NCBI GenBank assembly: GCA_947174685.1
Contig: CAMWJY010000019.1
Span: 1-9,137, forward strand
Length of the DNA stretch: 9,137 nt
Direction: 5' to 3'
DNA from: an uncultured Mollicutes bacterium
GTDB lineage: Bacteria; Bacillota_I; Bacilli_A; Acholeplasmatales; Anaeroplasmataceae
The notes under the pieces were generated by a model that had not been told where the DNA came from, made no database searches, and worked only from the letters and a program-made list of their open reading frames with translations. The translations under genes and the position numbers were made by a program. This document shows positions 1-6,718 of the stretch, in pieces; positions within the stretch are counted from its first letter, which is position 1, and every line of letters begins with the position of its first letter.

Positions 1-76
1 ATCTAAACAGAAATTCATCTATTTTTAAAAAGCAATATTTTTTTCAACAAAAGAAGTAAGAAAGGAATGAATAATT

Positions 77-2950
77 ATGGAAAAAAAAGAAAAAAGGGTG
101 GAACAAACAATTCTAATCACTGATGATTCTGAAATGAATCGTTCCTTGCTTGCCGATATGTTGGGGAATGACTATAATATTCTTGAAGCTGAAGATGGAA
201 CACAGGCACTTGCATACTTACAAAATGAGGGTTCAAAGATTGATCTTGTTCTACTAGATATTGTAATGCCAAAGATGGATGGTTTTGAGGTTTTGGCGTA
301 TATGAATCGTAATGGCTGGATTAAGGATATCCCAGTAATAGTAATCTCATCCGAGACCTCCCCATCTTGTATGGAGCGAGCTTATGAGTTGGGAGTTACA
401 GATTTTATTAACCGACCTTTTGATGTTTGGATTGTAAGACGTCGTGTTATGAATACACTTATGCTTGCAGGTAAACAAAAAATGCTTGTTGGTATGGTGA
501 CAGACCAAATCTATAAGCGTGAAAAAATGAGTAATTTAATGATTACAATTCTAAGTCATATTGTAGAATTTAGAAATGGCGAAAGTGGAATGCATGTTCT
601 TCATATCCGTACCATTTCAGAGATACTTTTGAAAAATATCGTGATTAAAACAAATAAATATGGGTTAACTCAAATGGACATCTCTTTAATTAGTACGGCT
701 TCAGCCTTACATGATATTGGTAAAATAGGAATACCAGATGAAATTTTAAATAAACCAGGAAGATTCACTGACGAAGAATATGCGATTATGAAAAAGCATT
801 CCGAATTAGGAGCAGCTATGCTAGATGATCTTGATTTTTTACAGGACGAAAAATTGGTAAAATATGCAAGAGAGATTTGTCGTTGGCATCATGAAAGATA
901 TGATGGAAGAGGATATCCCGATGGACTTAAAGGTGATGAGATTCCTATTTCAGCCCAAATTGTTGCCTTGGCAGATGTTTATGATGCTTTAACAAGTCCT
1001 AGAGTATATAAACCAGCTTTCCCTCATGAAAAGGCTATTCAAATGATTGTTAATGGAGAATGTGGTGTATTTAACCCTCTTTTGATTGAATGTTTATTAG
1101 AAGTAGAGGAAACTTTGGCTAAGGAACTTAAGGTGAATTCCTTTAGCCGTGATACCTATGATAAGATGCAGTATATTTCAGATGAAATAATGCAGGATGA
1201 GGAATTGTCCACTTCAGCAAGAACTTTAACTCTTCTTGAAAATGAACGTATTAAGACACGTTTCTTTGCTGAATTATCTCAGGAAATCCAATTTGAATAT
1301 GTAATGGACTCTTCCCTTTTAATGATTTATGACTTTGGCAAAAAGAAGCTTGGGTTAGATGAAATTATTATGAATCCATTAGAGAGTGATAAAATAAAGA
1401 AGGTTTTCGGAGAAGAGAAATTAGCGGAGCTCGTGAAGCTCGTAGAAAAAACAACTCCGAAGAATTATGCCTTCAGTATGGAAATAATGATGATGTTTGG
1501 CAAAGAGCCACGTTGGGTACGTGTATCAGGTCGTTCCTTATTTAAAGGAGAACCAGCAGTTCGTACAGGAGTCATTGGAAAAATCATAGATATCAATGCA
1601 GTACAAAAGACAATAAAGGATTTACAGCATAAGGCAACACATGATTCTTTAACGCTTTTATATAATGCTGGAACCGCCAAAGAAAAAATAACAGAAGTTT
1701 TGCGCTCAAGTAATAAGGATTATGTAATGGTATTCATTGATTTAGATTATTTTAAGACCATTAATGATACATATGGGCATAATTTTGGAAATCAAGTATT
1801 ACAGCACATTTCTGCAAAATTGACTACAATTTTAAGAAAAAGTGATATCATAGCTCGTATTGGTGGAGATGAGTTCTTAGTAGTCTTTGAGGAACATCCA
1901 AATCAAGATGCAACAATCAAACGTATTTTTTCTACATTGACAGAGCCATTTAACGATTTACAGCTATCTGTAAGTGTTGGTGTTGCAAGTACTAAGGATT
2001 GTGGAAAAAATTATGATGATTTGTTTAATGGAGCAGATAAGGCGGCGTACTGTGCAAAGAATGATGGAAAGCATTGTGTTCGCTATTATGATGATACTTT
2101 AACAATTAATCAAGAAAAAATGACTTCTATAGATGTTTCTGATGCTTTAGATACAGCTCCTATATCTTTAAATAATGAAACAGAAATGAAGGAATTCCTA
2201 AAGAACCTTCATAGCATTTATGAATCTGCAAGAATTTATAATATAGAAACCTCTAAAGTTTATGTTTCTGATGCAGATGGCAATATGATAGAAACTTCTA
2301 TGGAGGAGCCTTACATCAATGCTGGTAGAGTATGTGCTTATGAAAGAGCATTAATGACAAGAGGTAGAGCTAGCGAAATTGTTTATCAAAAGAATAATTT
2401 ATTCTATAGTAATTCAATTTATTTAGAATGTGATTCTACACCATATATTTTAGAGATTGTTATGCCACTAAAGGATGATATTGTATTAGATAGCACATAT
2501 ACAAAAACGGATATTATTGCCAAGATTGATAGCTATGGAGAAAGAAGATATATTGATCCTACCTTAAATACTTTTAATAGAACTTTCTTTGAGGAACAAT
2601 TGGGAGGAACTACTGGCTTTTACTCTATGGCAAGAATAGAGGTTCAGGCTAAGGAACAGGATTTAATGAATGTGATCAAAATTTTTAGAAAGCATGTTCG
2701 ATTTACAGATGTAGTTATCCGTATATCTGATAATGAATTTGTCCTTTTACTTGAACAGGTTAAAAAGGAACATTTCCAATCCTTGATTGAGGCAATTTAT
2801 AAGGAAATTTCTAAAAAGAACAAAATCTATATTGGTGCTTGTAATGCCTTAGGTAGAATTGAAGATTTACTAGATCTTGTTAATAATAATTTAGCTAAGG
2901 CTAAAAAGGACAATTGTGGATATGTTATAGATAATAAGACTAAGGAGTAA
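77..2950 (+). CDS. Response regulator with HD-GYP and GGDEF domains (bifunctional cyclic-di-GMP enzyme)
   Basis: Predicted cytoplasmic two-component output protein that makes and degrades c-di-GMP. Receiver, about residues 9-130: acidic pair D16/D17, phospho-acceptor D61 (LLDIVMPKMDG), S91 at the Ser/Thr site, but R113 where receivers normally have Lys (INRPF). HD-GYP phosphodiesterase, about 150-345: H173, H212-D213, K216, H241, H271-H272, GYP 279-281 and D300 are all present. A PAS-like segment follows (about 395-508). GGDEF cyclase, about 520-672: D555/D557, intact GGDEF 596-600 and an RxxD inhibitory site (R587, D590). Residues about 700-800 resemble the PAS-like sensor stretch seen in clostridial GGDEF proteins (weak). 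The last 125 residues are a degenerate GGDEF domain (SDNEF 884-888, E855 at the metal-Asp position) that still has RxxD (R875, D878). No membrane segment is seen. The SD AAAGGA at 61-66 supports the ATG. Domains are motif-clear; the net activity is unknown. Confidence 0.93.
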   Translation: MEKKEKRVEQTILITDDSEMNRSLLADMLGNDYNILEAEDGTQALAYLQNEGSKIDLVLLDIVMPKMDGFEVLAYMNRNGWIKDIPVIVISSETSPSCMERAYELGVTDFINRPFDVWIVRRRVMNTLMLAGKQKMLVGMVTDQIYKREKMSNLMITILSHIVEFRNGESGMHVLHIRTISEILLKNIVIKTNKYGLTQMDISLISTASALHDIGKIGIPDEILNKPGRFTDEEYAIMKKHSELGAAMLDDLDFLQDEKLVKYAREICRWHHERYDGRGYPDGLKGDEIPISAQIVALADVYDALTSPRVYKPAFPHEKAIQMIVNGECGVFNPLLIECLLEVEETLAKELKVNSFSRDTYDKMQYISDEIMQDEELSTSARTLTLLENERIKTRFFAELSQEIQFEYVMDSSLLMIYDFGKKKLGLDEIIMNPLESDKIKKVFGEEKLAELVKLVEKTTPKNYAFSMEIMMMFGKEPRWVRVSGRSLFKGEPAVRTGVIGKIIDINAVQKTIKDLQHKATHDSLTLLYNAGTAKEKITEVLRSSNKDYVMVFIDLDYFKTINDTYGHNFGNQVLQHISAKLTTILRKSDIIARIGGDEFLVVFEEHPNQDATIKRIFSTLTEPFNDLQLSVSVGVASTKDCGKNYDDLFNGADKAAYCAKNDGKHCVRYYDDTLTINQEKMTSIDVSDALDTAPISLNNETEMKEFLKNLHSIYESARIYNIETSKVYVSDADGNMIETSMEEPYINAGRVCAYERALMTRGRASEIVYQKNNLFYSNSIYLECDSTPYILEIVMPLKDDIVLDSTYTKTDIIAKIDSYGERRYIDPTLNTFNRTFFEEQLGGTTGFYSMARIEVQAKEQDLMNVIKIFRKHVRFTDVVIRISDNEFVLLLEQVKKEHFQSLIEAIYKEISKKNKIYIGACNALGRIEDLLDLVNNNLAKAKKDNCGYVIDNKTKE

Positions 2951-2957
2951 ATAAGAA

Positions 2958-3311
2958 ATGAGTATTAAAGAATTTTATAACAGTATTAATGTGAATCCAG
3001 AGGATGTTTTACATCGTTTTGCAAATAATGAAGCAATGCTTACTAAGTTTTTAAGAAAATTTTTAGATGATAAAACCTATCAAGAATTAACGCAAGCAGT
3101 GGAAAATAGAGATTGGGAAGCCACTTTCCGTACAGCTCATACCTTAAAGGGCTTAGCTGGAAATTTTGGATTTCAGGAATTATTTGATTTGTCTGCAAAA
3201 GTGGTAGAAAGATATAGAGCACAGGACTATGAGGTTATTCCTGAATGGTTTGAGAAGCTAAAGGTAAGTTACCAGCATCTTATCGAAAATCTTGCATTGT
3301 GTTTAGGATAA
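2958..3311 (+). CDS. Stand-alone HPt (histidine phosphotransfer) protein
   Basis: Small 117-residue helical protein with the HPt signature around H61 (TAHTLKGLAGNFG, residues 59-71). This His accepts and donates phosphate between receiver domains in multistep phosphorelays. The downstream helix (ELFDLSAKVVE) also fits the four-helix HPt bundle. No kinase or other domain is attached. The gene starts 7 nt after the response regulator stop; its SD AAGGAG (2942-2947) lies across the end of that upstream gene, so the two are almost certainly co-transcribed and translationally linked. The obvious inferred partner is the adjacent receiver (its D61), but the hybrid kinase that would feed the relay is not in this window. 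Function as an HPt is well supported; the partner is inference. Confidence 0.92.
   Translation: MSIKEFYNSINVNPEDVLHRFANNEAMLTKFLRKFLDDKTYQELTQAVENRDWEATFRTAHTLKGLAGNFGFQELFDLSAKVVERYRAQDYEVIPEWFEKLKVSYQHLIENLALCLG
3305..3308 (+). promoter_or_regulatory. Ribosome binding site deciding the TfoX-like start
   Basis: AGGA lies inside the last codons of the HPt gene, 5 nt before the ATG at 3314. It points to that ATG rather than to the GTG at 3299, which lies upstream of this SD. Confidence 0.6.
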
Positions 3312-3313
3312 TT

Positions 3314-3616
3314 ATGGCAACATCAAAAGAATTTAAAGATTACGTTTTAAACCAATTAAGTGGCTTAGAACATATTACCTGTAGACCTATGATGGGAGAA
3401 TATCTTCTTTATTATAATGGTCTATTGTTTGGTGGAATTTATGATGAAAGATTACTTCTTAAGAAAACTACTACAAATCAAGTCTTTCAATTAGAAGAAC
3501 AAATTCCATATGATGGTGCAAAATCTATGGTATGTTTTCAGGATTTAGAGCATCCAGAATTATTAAGAGAGATTATTCTTGAAACCTGTAAAGGATTACC
3601 AATAAAGAGAAAATAA
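3314..3616 (+). CDS. TfoX N-terminal-domain protein (TfoX/Sxy family)
   Basis: A 100-residue protein matching the TfoX N-terminal domain: an N-terminal EF..YV..QL helix (residues 6-14), RPMMGEYLLYYNG (24-36), a GIYDERLLLK strand pair (41-50) and PYDGAKSM (65-72). The TfoX C-terminal domain is absent, so this is the single-domain form common in Bacillota and Bacteroidota, whose role is not established. In gamma-proteobacteria the two-domain relatives activate competence genes; that function should not be transferred here. The ATG at 3314 is preferred over an in-frame GTG at 3299 because AGGA (3305-3308) sits 5 nt upstream and the family normally begins M-x-x-S-x-EF. The gene starts 2 nt after the HPt stop and so appears to be the third gene of that operon. 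No clear terminator follows it. Confidence 0.85.
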   Translation: MATSKEFKDYVLNQLSGLEHITCRPMMGEYLLYYNGLLFGGIYDERLLLKKTTTNQVFQLEEQIPYDGAKSMVCFQDLEHPELLREIILETCKGLPIKRK

Positions 3617-3660
3617 GTTCATTTTGTAAACATTTTCTTTGATAAGAAAGTAAAACATCG

Positions 3661-3689
3661 TTGACATTTATGTAATAATTTGATATAAA
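3661..3689 (+). promoter_or_regulatory. Sigma-A type promoter of the degV-family gene
   Basis: A perfect -35 TTGACA (3661-3666), a 17-bp spacer and -10 TATAAA (3684-3689, 5 of 6 to TATAAT). Transcription should start near 3695-3697, giving a leader of about 55 nt. It separates the degV-family gene from the upstream signalling operon. Confidence 0.8.
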
Positions 3690-3736
3690 TTGTAGGTAAG
3701 CTTAAAAATCTTTTTAAGCCTAATATAAACTACAAT
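3689..3736. repeat. Nested palindrome between promoter and degV-family start codon
   Basis: Inner arms GCTTAAAAA (3700-3708) and TTTTTAAGC (3711-3719) are perfect complements around TC. Outer arms ATTGTAG (3689-3695) and CTACAAT (3730-3736) are also perfect complements. The outer left arm begins at the last base of the -10 and the right arm ends 2 nt before the SD. There is no T-tract after the stem, so it is not a standard terminator. It may be an operator, or the inner part may fold as an mRNA hairpin. Confidence 0.65.
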
Positions 3737-3751
3737 GTGAGGGATTAAAGT

Positions 3752-4636
3752 ATGAAGGTCGCGATTGTATCAGATAGTAATAGTGGTATAACTCAAAGTG
3801 AAGCAAAAGAATTAGGTATAAAAATTGTACCTATGCCATTTACTATTGAAGGTGAAGAATACTTTGAGGATATTAATTTAACACAAGAAGGTTTTTATGA
3901 GAAGCTATTAGGAGATGTTCAGGTTTCCACATCTCAGCCATCTATTGGTTTTGTAATGTCTATATGGGATGAAATTCTCAAGGATGTTGACCAAATTGTT
4001 TATATTCCTATGTCAAGTGGTTTATCTGAATCCTGTGCTAGTGCCATGCGTGTTGCTGAGGCAGAATATAAGGGCAGAGTTTTTGTGGTAGATAATCAAA
4101 GAATATCTGTTACCCAAAGACAATCTGTTATGGATGCGATAGAGCTTGCAAATAAGGGCTATAGTGGACAAGAAATTCATGATATATTAATGAAGGTTAA
4201 AATGCATTCTGATATTTATATCATGGTAGATACACTGAAATATTTGCGTAAGGGTGGAAGAATTACTCCAGCTGCAGCCGCAGTAGGAAATCTATTAAAA
4301 ATCAAACCAGTTTTAAGAATATTTGGTGAGAAGCTAGATAAATATCGTATGATGAATCGTACACTAGAAAATGCGAAGCGAATTATGATTGATGCTGCAA
4401 GAGATAGCATTGAGGGTTTTTTGAAGGATATTGATGGTAGAACAGATAATGTACATTTATCTGTAGCCTATACTGGTACGGATAGATCTATTGCAGAAGC
4501 ATTTGTAGAAATTATCAAAAAGGAATTCGGGGTTTCCAATGTTGTTTGTAACCCTCTATCCTTATCTGTTTCCTGTCATATTGGCGATGGAGCTTTAGCA
4601 ATTGCTCTATCAAAAGCATTACCTGAAGAGTTATAA
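3752..4636 (+). CDS. DegV family fatty-acid-binding protein (FakB-like)
   Basis: A 294-residue protein of typical DegV length. Family motifs in order: MKVAIVSDSNSGI at the N-terminus, VSTSQPS (58-64) and PMSSGLS (86-92), both of which line the fatty-acid carboxylate pocket in known DegV structures, DTLKYLRKGGRI (160-171), and SCHIGDGALAIA (274-285) near the end. DegV/FakB proteins bind a long-chain fatty acid; with a FakA kinase they present it for phosphorylation into phospholipid synthesis. No fakA is seen here, so a FakB role is inferred from family only. Predicted cytoplasmic. The ATG has an SD GAGGGA (3739-3744), 7 nt upstream. It is a single-gene unit, with its own promoter (3661-3689) and an intrinsic terminator overlapping its stop codon. 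A nested palindrome in the leader suggests regulation. Confidence 0.9.
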   Translation: MKVAIVSDSNSGITQSEAKELGIKIVPMPFTIEGEEYFEDINLTQEGFYEKLLGDVQVSTSQPSIGFVMSIWDEILKDVDQIVYIPMSSGLSESCASAMRVAEAEYKGRVFVVDNQRISVTQRQSVMDAIELANKGYSGQEIHDILMKVKMHSDIYIMVDTLKYLRKGGRITPAAAAVGNLLKIKPVLRIFGEKLDKYRMMNRTLENAKRIMIDAARDSIEGFLKDIDGRTDNVHLSVAYTGTDRSIAEAFVEIIKKEFGVSNVVCNPLSLSVSCHIGDGALAIALSKALPEEL

Positions 4637-4664
4637 GCCGAAAAAAATCGGCTTTTTTCTTTTC
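4635..4664 (+). terminator. Intrinsic terminator after the degV-family gene
   Basis: Stem AAGCCGA (4635-4641) and TCGGCTT (4648-4654), with a 6-A loop and a T-rich tract from 4653 to 4663. It begins inside the TAA stop codon. It ends transcription before the ktr promoter. Confidence 0.93.
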
Positions 4665-4678
4665 TGTCGCTGTTATTC

Positions 4679-4707
4679 TTGTTAAAATTTCCAAAATATA
4701 GTATAAT
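4679..4707 (+). promoter_or_regulatory. Sigma-A type promoter of the ktrB-ktrA operon
   Basis: A perfect -10 TATAAT (4702-4707), a 17-bp spacer and a weaker -35 TTGTTA (4679-4684, 4 of 6). Expected start of transcription is near 4714, leaving a leader of about 13 nt. That leaves no room for a riboswitch and rules out translation from the in-frame TTG at 4679. Confidence 0.7.
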
Positions 4708-4716
4708 TAGTCAAGC

Positions 4717-4722
4717 GAGGGA
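4717..4722 (+). promoter_or_regulatory. Ribosome binding site deciding the ktrB start
   Basis: GAGGGA lies 4 nt before the ATG at 4727. It matches the GAGGGATTA seen in front of the degV-family gene. Confidence 0.7.
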
Positions 4723-4726
4723 TTAT

Positions 4727-6046
4727 ATGTTAAAAAAAAGAAAAATTAAAATACATCCGTATTTATTTATCATTTTAACATTTTTATCGGTAATTTTCTT
4801 TGGCACATTTTGTTTGATGCTTCCATGGGCAGTAAAAGATAGCGCTCACTTGAGCTTTATAGATGCTTTATTTATGTCTACCTCAAGTGTTTGTGTAACA
4901 GGCTTGGCTGTTGTAAGTCCCGCGACAAGGTTTAGTGTGTTTGGTAAGATTGTAATGGCTATTCTTATGGAGGTTGGAGGATTATCCTTCTTGACGATTG
5001 CTGTTTGCTTTTTTGCCATTTTAGGTGGCAAAATAGGAATTAGTAACAGATATCTTTTAAGAGAAGCACTAAATCAAAATTCAATAGCTGGAATTGTACA
5101 GCTTGTCAAGCGAATCATTTTGATTTCTTTTATCATTCAAATGATTGGTGTTGTATTAAATTATCTCGCATTAATGTCTTATTATAATTTTAAATTTTTT
5201 CCAACTATAGGAGCATCCATATTTCATTCCATAGCTTCCTTTAACAATGCAGGCTTTGATATTTTTGGAGAACAAAGCCTAATTCCATTTAAGGATAATA
5301 TTCTTTTGAATATTTCAACAATATTATTAATTCTATGTGGTGGCTTAGGCTTTATAGTGATAGAAGAGATTGTTTCAAAAAAAAATTTGAAAAAATTATC
5401 TCTTCATAGTAGAATTGTTTTAATTATGACACTCCTATTAACAATTGTTGGTACGCTTATTTTGAAATTTTCAATGTATGGTCAGATTACTTGGCTTCAA
5501 GCCTTATTTACTGCGATAACCTGCAGAACTGCAGGCTTTACGGTAATGCCATTAGATCAGATACCGCCAAGTGCTTATGTAACATGTATTGTATTAATGT
5601 TTATTGGAGCTTCCTCCTGTTCTACAGGTGGAGGTATTAAAACAACAACAATATTTGTAATATTTTTAACATTGTTCTATTATGCACAAGGAAAGAAGCC
5701 TAGAATTTTCCATAGAAAAATTTCAGATGGGTCTATATTCAAGGCATTCGTACTTTTTGGAGTTGCCGTAATGATGGTAATGCTAGGAACATTGCTTATT
5801 GGCTTTAGTCAGCCAGGCTTAGGATTGGAAAAGATATTATTTGAAATTGTGTCAAGCTTTTCTACAACTGGATTAACGATGGGAATAACACAATCACTTA
5901 ATATTTTTAGTAAGGTTGTATTATGCTTTATGATGTTCTTTGGTAGACTTGGACCTCTAACAATTATTGGAGTAGTCAACCATAACTGGATGGCAGAATC
6001 TAAAGAAAAGATTCAATATGTAGAAGAGAGGGTAATCATAGGATGA
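4727..6046 (+). CDS. ktrB: Potassium uptake protein KtrB (TrkH/KtrB channel subunit)
   Basis: A 439-residue integral membrane K+ channel-like subunit with the fourfold M1-P-M2 repeat of the TrkH/KtrB/HKT superfamily. The four selectivity-filter glycines are visible: G59 in SSVCVTGLAV, G176 in SFNNAGFDIF, G270 in TCRTAGFTV and G382 in SSFSTTGLTMG. The gating-loop region GASSCSTGGGIKTTT (294-308) matches KtrB. It has a short basic N-terminus, as in KtrB rather than the longer TrkH. The ATG at 4727 is chosen because it has the SD and because the promoter -10 lies just upstream; an in-frame TTG at 4679 would add 16 residues encoded within the promoter. It works with the KtrA-type subunit encoded next, overlapping by 4 nt (ATGA). 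Ion selectivity for K+ with Na+ stimulation is family knowledge. Confidence 0.93.
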   Translation: MLKKRKIKIHPYLFIILTFLSVIFFGTFCLMLPWAVKDSAHLSFIDALFMSTSSVCVTGLAVVSPATRFSVFGKIVMAILMEVGGLSFLTIAVCFFAILGGKIGISNRYLLREALNQNSIAGIVQLVKRIILISFIIQMIGVVLNYLALMSYYNFKFFPTIGASIFHSIASFNNAGFDIFGEQSLIPFKDNILLNISTILLILCGGLGFIVIEEIVSKKNLKKLSLHSRIVLIMTLLLTIVGTLILKFSMYGQITWLQALFTAITCRTAGFTVMPLDQIPPSAYVTCIVLMFIGASSCSTGGGIKTTTIFVIFLTLFYYAQGKKPRIFHRKISDGSIFKAFVLFGVAVMMVMLGTLLIGFSQPGLGLEKILFEIVSSFSTTGLTMGITQSLNIFSKVVLCFMMFFGRLGPLTIIGVVNHNWMAESKEKIQYVEERVIIG

Positions 6047-6708
6047 AAAAGAGTTTTATTGTTATTGGTTTAGGACGTTTTGGTTCCTCTGTAGCTAGAA
6101 CTTTAGCAAATTTAAATTGTGATATTTTAGTTATGGATATCTCTGAGGACTGTGTTACTGAGATTTCAAGGGACATAGAGCATTGTGTCATTGCAGACTC
6201 AACTAGAATCTCCACATTAAAGGAACTAGGAGTTGCTTCAATTGATCATGCAGTCGTAGCAATAGGTAATAATTTAGAGGCTTCAATTTTAACTACAATG
6301 AATTTAAAAGCATTAGGTGTAAAGAATATAACTGTAAGAAGTGATTCTGAAAGCTATCGTGAGATTTATGAGCGTTTAGGTGCTACAGAAGTAATCATCC
6401 CAGAAGAAGCATCAGCAACCTCCTTAGCAAATCAAATTGCAAGTGATGCAATTTTAGATTATTATGCTATTGATAAAGATTATGCGATTGTTCAAATTCA
6501 GGTTGGACCTAAATTCCCTTCTCAAACCTTAATTGATTTGAACTTACGTAATAAATTTGATGTAAACATTGTAGGTATTATTCACGAGGATAAATTCTAT
6601 ATTCCTCGTGGTACTGACTATCTAGTTGCGTCAGATATCATGGTACTTGTTGGTACAAAACAAAAGATTAGAAAAGTAGATGCGTTTATCAATCAAGAAA
6701 CAAAATAG
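6043..6708 (+). CDS. ktrA: KtrA/TrkA-type regulatory subunit of the potassium channel (RCK protein)
   Basis: A 221-residue cytoplasmic RCK protein. The N-terminal Rossmann domain (about 3-120) shows the nucleotide-binding GLGRFG (G9, G11, G14) and an acidic D32 at the end of strand 2, which binds the ribose of ATP/ADP or NAD(H). The C-terminal RCK_C domain (about 137-215) contains the QIQVGPKFPSQTL stretch; in several Bacillota KtrA proteins this domain binds c-di-AMP, which closes the channel. Whether this copy does so cannot be read from the sequence. Length matches single-RCK KtrA (about 220), not the duplicated TrkA of proteobacteria. It is translationally coupled to ktrB by a 4-nt overlap, with SD GAGGG at 6028-6032. 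KtrA octamers gate KtrB dimers in the family. Confidence 0.92.
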   Translation: MKKSFIVIGLGRFGSSVARTLANLNCDILVMDISEDCVTEISRDIEHCVIADSTRISTLKELGVASIDHAVVAIGNNLEASILTTMNLKALGVKNITVRSDSESYREIYERLGATEVIIPEEASATSLANQIASDAILDYYAIDKDYAIVQIQVGPKFPSQTLIDLNLRNKFDVNIVGIIHEDKFYIPRGTDYLVASDIMVLVGTKQKIRKVDAFINQETK

Positions 6709-6718
6709 GTGATTTATT

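Noticed and set aside
1..76. Promoter for the response regulator operon
   Set aside because: The stretch is A/T-rich with several loose -10 look-alikes but no convincing -35/-10 pair; the promoter may lie before the window.
68..76. Tiny frame ATG AAT AA in front of the first gene as a leader peptide
   Set aside because: Two codons arising by chance between the SD and the true ATG; no evidence of function.
1465..1680. Open frame of 71 codons on the - strand
   Set aside because: It lies wholly inside the GGDEF regulator gene, antisense to a well-supported domain, with no recognisable motif or SD.
3299..3313. N-terminal extension of the TfoX-like protein from a GTG codon
   Set aside because: It would place the start upstream of the visible SD and adds residues not typical of the family.
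3633..3651. Possible terminator hairpin after the TfoX-like gene (TTTCTT and AAGAAA around TGAT)
   Set aside because: The stem is only six A/T-rich pairs with no GC core and no T-tract after it, so it is too weak to call.
4216..4410. Open frame of 64 codons on the - strand
   Set aside because: Antisense to the conserved LRKGGRI region of the degV-family gene; its composition is explained by the complementary strand.
4679..4726. N-terminal extension of KtrB from a TTG codon
   Set aside because: The stretch contains the -10 TATAAT and the SD of the gene, so it is promoter and leader rather than coding.
4708..4726. Possible c-di-AMP riboswitch before ktrB
   Set aside because: The predicted leader is only about 13 nt and the upstream bases belong to the promoter and the degV terminator, so there is no room for the aptamer.
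4846..5031. Open frame of 61 codons on the - strand
   Set aside because: Antisense to ktrB pore and membrane segments; no independent coding signal.
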